From the NCBI GenBank assembly GCA_965363725.1, contig CBDTUS010000018.1, positions 1 to 31,840 of the forward strand: a stretch of 31,840 nt of DNA, given 5' to 3'. Of this stretch, positions 1 to 7,311 are shown piece after piece. Origin of the DNA: JAGLCY01 sp965363725. Lineage in GTDB: Bacteria; Krumholzibacteriota; Krumholzibacteriia; LZORAL124-64-63. The notes under the pieces were generated by a model. It searched no databases, was not told the DNA's origin, and saw nothing but the letters and a program-made list of their open reading frames with translations. The translations under genes were made by a program, and so were the position numbers. Position 1 is the stretch's first letter. Every line of letters starts with the position of its first letter.

Positions 1-280
1 CCTTTAAAAGGCCTCATCTTTGACTCTCATTACGATCCCTTCCGAGGAACCGTCGTCCAAACCCAACATAAATACCCTGCGCGCCATGTTACTTCCTTTG
101 GCCGATGCAAAAAATCCCGAGCCCGTGTCATTCAGGTCAAGCAAGTTTAAATCATCTCCCTTCAACCCGCACCCTGATTCGGCGATAGTTATTGAAGTTG
201 CATCCGACGGGCATTGGGATATAACTTCCGATCGGGCCGGCTCCGGAGCCTGAAATCGGGTTCAACCACCAGAGAAACGA
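1..280. other. Intergenic left edge, no credible gene
   Basis: This stretch is richer in A and T than its neighbours. The only open frame of any length (TTG at 20 to a stop at 253) has codon third positions unlike the GC-biased genes here and no recognisable protein. Apart from a candidate promoter for the flippase gene I see nothing else in it. Confidence 0.5.
198..225 (+). promoter_or_regulatory. Candidate sigma70 promoter of the flippase gene
   Basis: A -35-like TTGCAT at 198-203 and a -10 TATAAC at 220-225 are 16 bases apart. The predicted transcript starts near 232, about 50 bases before the flippase ATG. The same -10 hexamer is used upstream of mdh at 31309. Confidence 0.4.
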
Positions 281-1597
281 ATGCTGCGTCAATCTTCAGT
301 CCTCTTCATGGCCAAGGTCATCGGGTTCGGAATCCGGATCATCCTGCCCGTCTTCCTCGTGCGCATCCTGACCAAGGCCGATATCGGGACCTACAACCAG
401 TTCTTCCTGGTCGAAATCCTGATCCAGGCCATTTTCCAGTTCGGCATCAACCAGTCGCAATACTACTTCATTCCCCGGGACCAGAAAAACTCCGGCGGGT
501 ATTTCCTGAACAGCCTGTTGCTGAATCTGGTCTTCTTCGGCTTCGGTTACGCGCTGATCGGAATCTTCAGAAGTGAACTGTCCAGCCTGCTGGGCCTCCC
601 GGTCATCGAACGATTCTATTGGTATCTGGCGGCCTATTCGGTCCTGATGCTGCTGAACATCTCGACCCAGATCTACATGGTCGCCCGCGAGCATGTCACC
701 GCCGCCGCGGTCTACGACGTATCCCGGCAGGTTCTGGCCAGCATCGCCACCCTGGTCGCGGCCTACCTGACCCGGGACCTGAAGATCATCGTGTTGGCCC
801 TGATCGGATCCCGTGTGATCAGCCTGGCCCTGGGGTTGCTCTATGTCCATTTCATACAGAAGGGATTCCGTTCACAGCGCTACTTCTTCGGCATCTGGAA
901 GCAGGTGCGATATGGGGTGGTGCTGGGACTGGCCGGCATGCTGGGAACGATCATGTTGCGCATGCACGAAGTGGTTGTCAGCAAATTCTACGACATCGAG
1001 ACCTACGCGGTGTACGCCCAGGGTCTGAAGCAGATTCCGATCCTCATGTTTTTCACCCAGTCCCTAGCCCCGGTCGCCCTGGTCCGTTTTGCGAAGCTGG
1101 AAAAGGAAGGGAACTGGGAGGGCATCAGGCAACTCTGGAACGAGGTCCTGGGCGCCATGTTCGCCGTGGGGATTCCCGTCACCTTGTTCTTCATCGTGGT
1201 GGCCCAGCCCCTGGTGGTCTTCATGTATACCGATCAGTACATCGACGCGGTGCCCATTTTCCGGATCAGCGCCATCGCTATGCTGTTCCACCTGCTGAAT
1301 CCCACCTTGATCTTGAGGGCGCTGGACCGGAACGACGTGACTCTGAAGGTCAACATCGTCATGCTGGTGATCCTGCCGGCGGCACTTTATTTCGGCATGA
1401 AGAGTTTTGGGCTCGTCGGGATCATTTCAGCCCACGCCATTGTCCTCATTGGTGGAAGATTGATTATCCATGCCGTGCTAAACACCCTGACGCCCGTCTA
1501 TCTGCCCTATTTCGCACCCCGGACCGCCATCCTGGATTTCTACCACAAGGCCTTCTTCAAGACCCGGGAATGGGTTTCCAATCGTTTGAGCAAGTAG
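281..1597 (+). CDS. Polysaccharide flippase (Wzx/PST family membrane protein)
   Basis: The 438-residue protein is almost entirely hydrophobic helices and fits an oligosaccharide flippase of the MOP superfamily, which moves undecaprenyl-linked glycan repeat units across the inner membrane. The N-terminus is typical: a short polar start, then a membrane segment ending in a motif like PVFLVRILTKADIGTYNQF (residues about 23-41). This matches the first helix and loop of Wzx proteins, where GxxxxxRxLGPxxxGxY is common. Length is close to the usual 420-480. The ATG start has only a weak GAGAAA ribosome binding site. It stands alone on the plus strand and converges on mqnC six bases later. Its substrate is presumably built by the glycosyltransferases further right. 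The family call is firm; the substrate is unknown. Confidence 0.9.
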   Translation: MLRQSSVLFMAKVIGFGIRIILPVFLVRILTKADIGTYNQFFLVEILIQAIFQFGINQSQYYFIPRDQKNSGGYFLNSLLLNLVFFGFGYALIGIFRSELSSLLGLPVIERFYWYLAAYSVLMLLNISTQIYMVAREHVTAAAVYDVSRQVLASIATLVAAYLTRDLKIIVLALIGSRVISLALGLLYVHFIQKGFRSQRYFFGIWKQVRYGVVLGLAGMLGTIMLRMHEVVVSKFYDIETYAVYAQGLKQIPILMFFTQSLAPVALVRFAKLEKEGNWEGIRQLWNEVLGAMFAVGIPVTLFFIVVAQPLVVFMYTDQYIDAVPIFRISAIAMLFHLLNPTLILRALDRNDVTLKVNIVMLVILPAALYFGMKSFGLVGIISAHAIVLIGGRLIIHAVLNTLTPVYLPYFAPRTAILDFYHKAFFKTREWVSNRLSK

Positions 1598-1603
1598 ACG
1601 GAT

Positions 1604-2842
1604 TCAGGACAGGATTTTGTAGCCGTTGTCCCGGAGCGCCGGGACAAACCCCGCACCGACGATCATCTCCTCGAGATCCGTGCGGGTCAGCGGATGACTG
1701 ACTCCGGCCGCCGATACCACGCTCTCCTCCATCATCAGGCTGCCCAGGTCGTTGGCCCCGTAGTAGAGCGTGAGCTGGCCGACGGCCTTGCCCTGGGTGA
1801 CCCATGAGCTCTGCAGGTTGGCGAAGTTGTCCAGCGCGATGCGCGAGATGGCCAGGGTACGCAGGTAGTCCGTCGAACCCAGGTAACCGATCGATTCGAC
1901 CTGCCGGCGCAGGGCCGGATCGTTCATCAGCGGGGTGCCGTTGGGCTGGAAGGTCCAGGGGATGAAGGCGGTGTAGCCGCCGGTCCTGTCCTGGCTCTCC
2001 CTCACCCTGAGGAAATGCTCGACCCGCTCGGCGTAGGTCTCGACGTGGGCGAACATCATGGTGACCGTGGTCGGCAGCCCCACCAGGTGGGCTTTTTCCA
2101 TGATGTCGATCCATTCGCCGGCCATGGCCTTGCCCGGAGCGAGGATCCGCCGCACGCGGTCGCTGAGGATCTCCGCCCCGCCCCCGGGAATCGAATCCAG
2201 CCCGGCAGCCTTGAGCTTGTCCAGCACCACCATGGTGTCCAGGCCGTTCAGGCGCGCAAAGTGCTGGATCTCGCTGGGTGAAAAACCATGGATCCAGATC
2301 GCCGGCCAGCTCTCCTTGATGCCGCGCAGCATCTCTTCGTAGTACTCCAGGCGTTTCTTGGGATGGTGCCCGCCCTGCAACAGGATCTGGCGTCCGCCGG
2401 CCGCTTCGACGGTGCGGCACTTCTCCAGGATCTCGTCCAGACTGAGCAGGTAGTCGTCGCCGTCGCCCTGGTGACGGTTGAAGGCGCAGAAACCGCAGTC
2501 CGCGTAACACAGGTTGGTGTAGGTGACGTTGCGGTCGATGATGTAGGTGACCGTGGTCGGGTCGGTTCTCTGCAGGCGAAGCTGATGGGCCGTGTGTCCC
2601 AGGTCGTGCAGGGAGGCCTCCTCGAAAAGGATGATCAGCTCGCCGCCGGTCAGGCGCCGGGACAGGGCCTCGTCCAGCAGCTCGGCGGCCAGCTCCGAGG
2701 TGGTGGTGGGCACCCGGTAGGGTTCGACTTCCATCAGAACAGGTTCGGGATTCCCCAGCTCCTTCTGCTTGAGGTCCACCAGTTCCTGGTACTTCTGGGG
2801 ATCCATGGGGCCATGGTCCGCGGGTCCGGAAAATGAAGGCAA
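1604..2842 (-). CDS. mqnC: Cyclic dehypoxanthinyl futalosine synthase (MqnC)
   Basis: This radical SAM enzyme closes the ring of dehypoxanthine futalosine in the futalosine pathway to menaquinone. The 4Fe-4S motif CYADCGFC (CxxxCxxC) is near residue 110. It is followed by family signatures QGGHHP, GLDSIPGGGAEIL, TMMFAHVET and FIPWTFQPNGT, which favour MqnC over the paralogue MqnE. The 412 residues run slightly long at the N-terminus. I chose the TTG start at 2842 because GAGGT lies five bases upstream and the upstream gene stops only three bases away, so the two are probably translationally coupled. An ATG at 2806 (MDPQKY) is the alternative and has no clear ribosome binding site. MqnA is its operon partner. 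The other pathway genes (mqnE and mqnB or mqnD) are not in the window. Confidence 0.95.
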   Translation of the reverse strand: MPSFSGPADHGPMDPQKYQELVDLKQKELGNPEPVLMEVEPYRVPTTTSELAAELLDEALSRRLTGGELIILFEEASLHDLGHTAHQLRLQRTDPTTVTYIIDRNVTYTNLCYADCGFCAFNRHQGDGDDYLLSLDEILEKCRTVEAAGGRQILLQGGHHPKKRLEYYEEMLRGIKESWPAIWIHGFSPSEIQHFARLNGLDTMVVLDKLKAAGLDSIPGGGAEILSDRVRRILAPGKAMAGEWIDIMEKAHLVGLPTTVTMMFAHVETYAERVEHFLRVRESQDRTGGYTAFIPWTFQPNGTPLMNDPALRRQVESIGYLGSTDYLRTLAISRIALDNFANLQSSWVTQGKAVGQLTLYYGANDLGSLMMEESVVSAAGVSHPLTRTDLEEMIVGAGFVPALRDNGYKILS

Positions 2843-2845
2843 GAT

Positions 2846-3697
2846 CTACCTCGCTATGATCGAAGGGGCCGAACCGTCCGGAACGACCCCGTACTGAACG
2901 CAGTATTGGTGAAACCGGTGCAGGCCGGCCATTTCGTCGTCCCCGAGAACGTAACGCAGGGAGTGACGGAAATAATAGTCCAAGGCCGCGGGTGTCGCCT
3001 CTCCCCGGTGCCCGAGGCGGCCGGCGGCCGCTTCACGGGCGGCGATTTCCCCGAGGCGGGCCATGCCGTGATCGCGGGCGGTGGTCAACAGGCCGGCCAG
3101 TTCCCCGAGAGCCTGTTCTGAGAAACGATCGGTAAAATCCGGAGCCACTGCCCAGGCCGCGAAGACAAACGGCAGGCCGGTCAGATCCAACCAGGCCTGG
3201 CCCAGATCGTAACCGAAGACATCGGTGGTTCCGGTTTCCCGCAGGTCCCTCTCGTACTCGAAACAGCGATCCCCGATGACCAGCGTTCCCTGCCCGACCT
3301 CGGGGCGCCAACCGCACACGGGTTCCGTTTCGGTGAAGGTGGGCCGAATGCTGAACTGTTCCGCAAGCAGGATGCGCAGCAGGGCCACCGAGGTCCGGGA
3401 TCCCCGGTCCACGGCCACCGTCATCAAATCGGCAGGGTCACCCCGGTGGAACAACTTCACGCTGTCCACCTGGCCGCGGCAGGCGATGCCCGTGGCCGAC
3501 AACATGCCCCCACTGGCGCCGCGAAAGATCTCCACCACCGGCAGCAGGGCCACGTCGGCCCGACCGTCATTCAGCGTGTCCGCCAGCAGACTGGGCAGGG
3601 CGCGGCTCAAAGCGACACGCGGGTCCCCGGTCTGTTCGAACCAGTCGATCAGGGGAATCGTGTTCAGGAACGAGACAGCGGCGACGGCATAGGACAT
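2846..3697 (-). CDS. mqnA: Chorismate dehydratase (MqnA)
   Basis: The 283-residue protein is the first enzyme of the futalosine menaquinone pathway and dehydrates chorismate to 3-enolpyruvylbenzoate. Its periplasmic-binding-protein-like fold shows the family N-terminus VSFLNTIPLIDW, the central ADVALLPVVE, and YDLGQAWLDLTGLPFVFAAW near residues 190-210. An open frame extends upstream to 3856, but that part resembles no MqnA N-terminus. The ATG at 3697 places SFLNT at the usual position. The gene stops three bases before mqnC begins. A promoter at 3773-3801 and a pair of competing hairpins in the leader may control both genes. Confidence 0.94.
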   Translation of the reverse strand: MSYAVAAVSFLNTIPLIDWFEQTGDPRVALSRALPSLLADTLNDGRADVALLPVVEIFRGASGGMLSATGIACRGQVDSVKLFHRGDPADLMTVAVDRGSRTSVALLRILLAEQFSIRPTFTETEPVCGWRPEVGQGTLVIGDRCFEYERDLRETGTTDVFGYDLGQAWLDLTGLPFVFAAWAVAPDFTDRFSEQALGELAGLLTTARDHGMARLGEIAAREAAAGRLGHRGEATPAALDYYFRHSLRYVLGDDEMAGLHRFHQYCVQYGVVPDGSAPSIIAR

Positions 3698-3708
3698 GAC
3701 CTGGAAAG

Positions 3709-3740
3709 CCCCGGAAAAATTTCCCGGGGTCGGTCCCCGG
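3709..3740 (-). promoter_or_regulatory. Candidate attenuator in the mqnA leader
   Basis: In the minus-strand transcript three complementary segments follow each other: CCGGGG (3740-3735), CCCCGG (3729-3724) and CCGGGG again (3714-3709). The first two form a six-pair GC hairpin with loop ACCGA, followed by GAAATTTTT, which looks like an intrinsic terminator. The second and third form an alternative hairpin that buries the T tract. The mqnA ATG lies 11 bases beyond the last segment. The pairing is read directly from the sequence; the regulatory role is inferred. Confidence 0.5.
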
Positions 3741-3772
3741 AGACGAAAATATTCAAAATGACCTGCGCCGAA

Positions 3773-3801
3773 ACAATAGGGTATGGCCGATGGGACTTCA
3801 A
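3773..3801 (-). promoter_or_regulatory. Candidate promoter of mqnA-mqnC
   Basis: On the minus strand TTGAAG (3801-3796) and TATTGT (3778-3773) are separated by 17 bases. Both hexamers match the sigma70 consensus at four of six positions. The predicted start near 3766 gives a leader of about 70 bases that contains the competing hairpins. Confidence 0.4.
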
Positions 3802-3844
3802 GCGAGCCGGGAACCTCCCCACCCGGCTCCCCGCCTGATAAGGG

Positions 3845-3872
3845 TTGAAAAATCATGAGGATGTGGTATAAT
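3845..3872 (+). promoter_or_regulatory. Sigma70-like promoter of the glycosyltransferase gene
   Basis: TTGAAA at 3845-3850 and a perfect TATAAT at 3867-3872 are 16 bases apart. This is the best promoter match in the window. The transcript would start near 3879, about 48 bases before the ATG at 3927. Confidence 0.6.
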
Positions 3873-3926
3873 TCTTCATTGGTTTCCCATCCTACAAACC
3901 CTTTCCATTCCCCAGGTTAGTGAGGC

Positions 3927-5033
3927 ATGAGTCTCCCCGTCATCTGCTTCGTAAGCATGGAAGTCTACCCCAATCTCCGACCCGGGATCGCGGAGGAGGC
4001 TGGCGGCGCCGGGTTCCAGATCATCCAGCTGGCTACGGGGCTTCGCGGCCGGGGCTATCCGGTGAGCTTCGTCGTCGGGGACTACGGACAGGAATTCCAC
4101 GAACACATCGACGGGTTCGATGTCTTCCGTTCCAACAAGGTGGCCTACGACCGCAGCCTGACCCGAAGCCTGGCCAATCTCTGGCGCCTGTTCAAGGCGA
4201 TGCGCGCCGCCCGGGCCGATCATTTCGTTTTGCGCTCCACCCGGTACCTTTCCTTTTTCGTCATGCTGTACGCACGGCTGCTGGGCGCCCGCTATACGTT
4301 CATGGTGGCCAACCGGCCCCACTGCCTGCGGGGCGAGCTCGAAAGCCTGCCCCCGATGTTCGGTCGCCTGTATGAGACCAGCCTCAACAAGGCCAACCGG
4401 GTGACCGTGCAGTCCCACGAACAACAGATCCTGTTGAAGGAAAATTTCACGATAGAAGGAATCGAAGTGCCCAACGGCATTCAGGTGCCCCCATATGCCG
4501 GCCCGGGACTCGACGCCCCCTTCGACATTTGCTGGGTGGCCTCGTTCAAGATCCAGAAACGCGCCGATCAGCTCATCGAGATCGCCCGCCTGCTGCCCGG
4601 ACGGACCTTCCTCGTCGTCGGCGGGCCGGGGCCGGACCTCGGCTATTCCAGGAAACTCATGGACGAACTCGCCACCTTGCCCAACGTGACCTTCGAGGGT
4701 TTTGTCGCTCCGGACCAGGTCGGCGGGGTCTACGAGCGAGCCCGGATCTTCCTCAACACCTCCGACTGGGAAGGCTTCCCCAACGGCTACCTCTACGCCT
4801 GGTCGCGGGGCCTCCCCGCCTGCACCCTGAAAATCGATCCGGACGGTGCGGTCACCGGCCGGGATCTCGGAATCGTGGACCCGAACCCGTCCGGGTTGGC
4901 CCGGCAAATGGAAGCATTGCTGGAGGACCCCGACCGGTACTCCGCCATGTCCCGGCGCTGCCACGACCACGTCCAGAATCACCATGGTTTTGACCATGCG
5001 GTCGACATGTTCATCGCCGCTTTGCCGAATTGA
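3927..5033 (+). CDS. GT4-like glycosyltransferase
   Basis: The 368-residue protein fits a cytoplasmic GT-B glycosyltransferase of family 4 type that transfers a nucleotide-activated sugar during surface glycan assembly. Residues 1-185 form the acceptor-side Rossmann domain and include the glycine-rich segment EEAGGAGFQ. The second domain starts at about 198 (ICWVASFKIQKRADQLIE) and contains VVGGPGPD near 231. The donor-site motif is EGFPNGYLYAW, with E282 in place but tyrosine 290 where the second glutamate of the E-x7-E pair is usual. The ATG follows a strong promoter. An AGG about ten bases upstream is the only ribosome binding candidate. The gene is followed after 88 bases by the fused oxidoreductase. 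Donor and acceptor cannot be told from sequence. Confidence 0.88.
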   Translation: MSLPVICFVSMEVYPNLRPGIAEEAGGAGFQIIQLATGLRGRGYPVSFVVGDYGQEFHEHIDGFDVFRSNKVAYDRSLTRSLANLWRLFKAMRAARADHFVLRSTRYLSFFVMLYARLLGARYTFMVANRPHCLRGELESLPPMFGRLYETSLNKANRVTVQSHEQQILLKENFTIEGIEVPNGIQVPPYAGPGLDAPFDICWVASFKIQKRADQLIEIARLLPGRTFLVVGGPGPDLGYSRKLMDELATLPNVTFEGFVAPDQVGGVYERARIFLNTSDWEGFPNGYLYAWSRGLPACTLKIDPDGAVTGRDLGIVDPNPSGLARQMEALLEDPDRYSAMSRRCHDHVQNHHGFDHAVDMFIAALPN

Positions 5034-5049
5034 TCACCACATCTTGGCG

Positions 5050-5089
5050 CTTCACTGTTGCGGCCCGCTGGACGATAATTGCAGTGAAG
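5050..5089 (+). promoter_or_regulatory. Inverted repeat framing a weak promoter
   Basis: Perfect 8-base arms CTTCACTG (5050-5057) and CAGTGAAG (5082-5089) are centred 32 bases apart, about three helical turns. The left arm covers a possible -35 (TTCACT, 5051-5056). Seventeen bases later is GATAAT (5074-5079), and the right arm falls near the predicted start site. The arrangement suits an operator for the downstream oxidoreductase gene. It could also be a stem-loop at the end of the glycosyltransferase message, although no T tract follows. Confidence 0.35.
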
Positions 5090-5121
5090 GTAATCGCCCC
5101 GGATAACTGGAGGACCCTGCC

Positions 5122-7311
5122 TTGAAGATTCTCGCTCAGACCATGAAGGACGGCTCCGTTGTGGTGATGGAAGCCCCCGCCCCCCTGTTGGCTCCCGGTT
5201 TCGTGCGGGTCAGGACCCTGTATTCCGCCATCAGCCCGGGCACCGAAGGGAACAAGGTGGTCACCGGGAAAAAATCCCTTCTCGGCAAGGCCCGGGCCAA
5301 GCCGGATCAGGTCAAGCAGGTCATCGGCATGGTCGGTCAATTGGGGCTCCGCAACACCATCCAGAAGGTGCGGGACAAACTGGAAGGTGCCCAGCCCCTG
5401 GGATACAGCCTGGCCGGCGAGGTCCTCGAGGTGGGTGAAGGTGTCGACAAGGTCCGGCCCGGCGACCTGGTGGCCTGTGCAGGTGGCGGCTACGCCAATC
5501 ACGCCGATGAAGTGGTCGTTCCCGTCAACCTGACCGCCAGGATCCCCGCGGGTGTTTCGGCCGAGGCGGCCTCAATGACCACCCTGGCGGCCATTGCCCT
5601 GCAGGGAGTTCGCCTGGCCAGCCCCACCCTGGGGGAAAACGCCGTGGTTATCGGCCTGGGTCCTATCGGACTGATGGCCTGCCAGATTCTCAAGGCCAAC
5701 GGCTGCCGGGTGTTCGCGGCCGACATCTCGGCTGACGCCGTGGACCGCGCCCGCACAGTGGGCCGGGCGGACGTGGTGGCGCGCCTGGGCTCCGATCCGG
5801 TCGAGGCCATGATCGCCGACTTTTCCCGCGGTCCTGGCGCCGACCTGGTCCTCATCTGCGCAGCCACCGCGAGCAGCGAACCCGTGGTCACTGCAGGCAA
5901 GGTATGTCGGCAGCGCGGTCGGGTCGTCGTGGTAGGCGCCGTGGGCATGGATCTTCCCCGCGCGGACTACTACGAAAAAGAGATCGGTTTCAGCGTTTCC
6001 TGTTCCTACGGCCCGGGCCGCTACGATCCCTCCTATGAAGAAGGCGGTCTGGACTATCCCTACGGGTTTGTCCGCTGGACAGAAGGCCGCAACCTGGAAG
6101 CCGTCCTGGACCTGATGGCCGACGGCGTTTTCGACCCGGTGGCCCTGGTGACCCACCGCTACAAGTTCGAGGATTCCCCGCGGGCCTACGACCTGATTGC
6201 CGGACGCAGCGAACCTTACTGCGGCATCTTGGTGGAATACCCCGACACCCCACCCGCTCCGGTGGAGAAGGTCACGCTCAACCCGGGGATCAGGACCGAA
6301 GGCAAGATCCGCGTCGGTTTTGCCGGCGCCGGGTCCTTTGCCCAGACCTTTCTGCTGCCGACCTTCCGCGATGACTCCCGCACCGTCCTGGGGCCCATCT
6401 TCACCCGCACCGGCTTGACGGCTGCGGATGTCGGCCGGCGGCAGGGCTTCGCCGAAGCGGTGGATTCCGCCGACGCCGTCGTCGCCGACCCCGACACCCA
6501 GGCGCTGGTGATCGCCACCCGGCACGACCAGCACGGCCCGTTGGCGCTGGCCGCCCTCGAAGCGGGCAAACACGTTTTCGTGGAAAAACCCCTGTGCCTG
6601 ACCCTCGACCAGCTGCGAGCCATTCATGACCAGGTACAGAAACAGGCCCAGAACGGCGGCCTGCCCGTGCTACAGGTGGGATTCAACCGCCGTTTCTCCC
6701 AGGCTGCCGGCCAGGTGAAACGGCATTTCGGAAACCACGACGGCCCCCTGTCCATGATGTACCGCATCAGTGCCGGCCACATCCCCCGCGACCACTGGAC
6801 CCAGGACCCGGTCCAGGGCGGCGGCCGGATTTTGGGCGAGGTCTGCCACTTCATCGATCTGATGCAATTCGTTTGCGGTGCCGATCCGGTGGCCGTATCG
6901 GCGATGGGCCTCTCCTGTGACAGCAGCGAGGTCCGGCCGGACGACAACCTGGTCATTTCCCTGAAATTCGCCGACGGATCCGTCGGCAGCATCGGCTACT
7001 TCGCCGAAGGCGCCCCGAACATGCCCAAGGAACAACTCGAGGTCCTGGGGTCCGGCCGCAGCGCCGTCCTGGACAATTTCCAGAAGGTTACCCTCTTCTC
7101 TGGCCGCGGAAAATCGACCAAACGCTGTTCCGGAAAGGGCCACAGCGAGGAAGTGAAGGCCTTCCTGGATGGAGTCCAAAAGGGTGAGAGTCCCATCCCG
7201 GTGTTGTCCCAGCTGGCCACCACGCTGGCGGCCATCAGGATCGTGGAAGCCTTGGCCTCAGGCCTGACCGAAACCGTGGACCTGGCGGAGTTGGGCCCCA
7301 CCGATGGCTGA
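5122..7311 (+). CDS. Bi-domain oxidoreductase: MDR dehydrogenase fused to Gfo/Idh/MocA
   Basis: The 729 residues hold two complete dehydrogenase units. Residues 1-375 are a medium-chain alcohol dehydrogenase-like domain with the dinucleotide motif VVIGLGPIGLMA near 175-186. The usual zinc-ligand segment CGxCGTD is replaced by SAISPGTE (36-43), so a classical catalytic zinc site is unlikely. Residues 395-729 are a Gfo/Idh/MocA oxidoreductase with VGFAGAGSFAQ near 398 and the family motif EKPLCLT near 488. This fusion is a known family in polysaccharide clusters. The reaction is presumably oxidation or reduction of a sugar or sugar acid, with the substrate unknown. The TTG start has GGAGGA seven bases upstream. 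The gene overlaps the next one by eight bases, so the two are probably co-translated. Confidence 0.88.
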   Translation: MKILAQTMKDGSVVVMEAPAPLLAPGFVRVRTLYSAISPGTEGNKVVTGKKSLLGKARAKPDQVKQVIGMVGQLGLRNTIQKVRDKLEGAQPLGYSLAGEVLEVGEGVDKVRPGDLVACAGGGYANHADEVVVPVNLTARIPAGVSAEAASMTTLAAIALQGVRLASPTLGENAVVIGLGPIGLMACQILKANGCRVFAADISADAVDRARTVGRADVVARLGSDPVEAMIADFSRGPGADLVLICAATASSEPVVTAGKVCRQRGRVVVVGAVGMDLPRADYYEKEIGFSVSCSYGPGRYDPSYEEGGLDYPYGFVRWTEGRNLEAVLDLMADGVFDPVALVTHRYKFEDSPRAYDLIAGRSEPYCGILVEYPDTPPAPVEKVTLNPGIRTEGKIRVGFAGAGSFAQTFLLPTFRDDSRTVLGPIFTRTGLTAADVGRRQGFAEAVDSADAVVADPDTQALVIATRHDQHGPLALAALEAGKHVFVEKPLCLTLDQLRAIHDQVQKQAQNGGLPVLQVGFNRRFSQAAGQVKRHFGNHDGPLSMMYRISAGHIPRDHWTQDPVQGGGRILGEVCHFIDLMQFVCGADPVAVSAMGLSCDSSEVRPDDNLVISLKFADGSVGSIGYFAEGAPNMPKEQLEVLGSGRSAVLDNFQKVTLFSGRGKSTKRCSGKGHSEEVKAFLDGVQKGESPIPVLSQLATTLAAIRIVEALASGLTETVDLAELGPTDG

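Noticed and set aside
20..253. Small open frame at the left edge with a TTG start
   Set aside because: No ribosome binding site, third-position composition unlike genes here, no recognisable protein, and the flippase promoter lies inside it.
3698..3856. N-terminal extension of MqnA by 53 residues
   Set aside because: It covers the promoter and the leader hairpins and does not resemble MqnA; homologues begin near VSFLNT.
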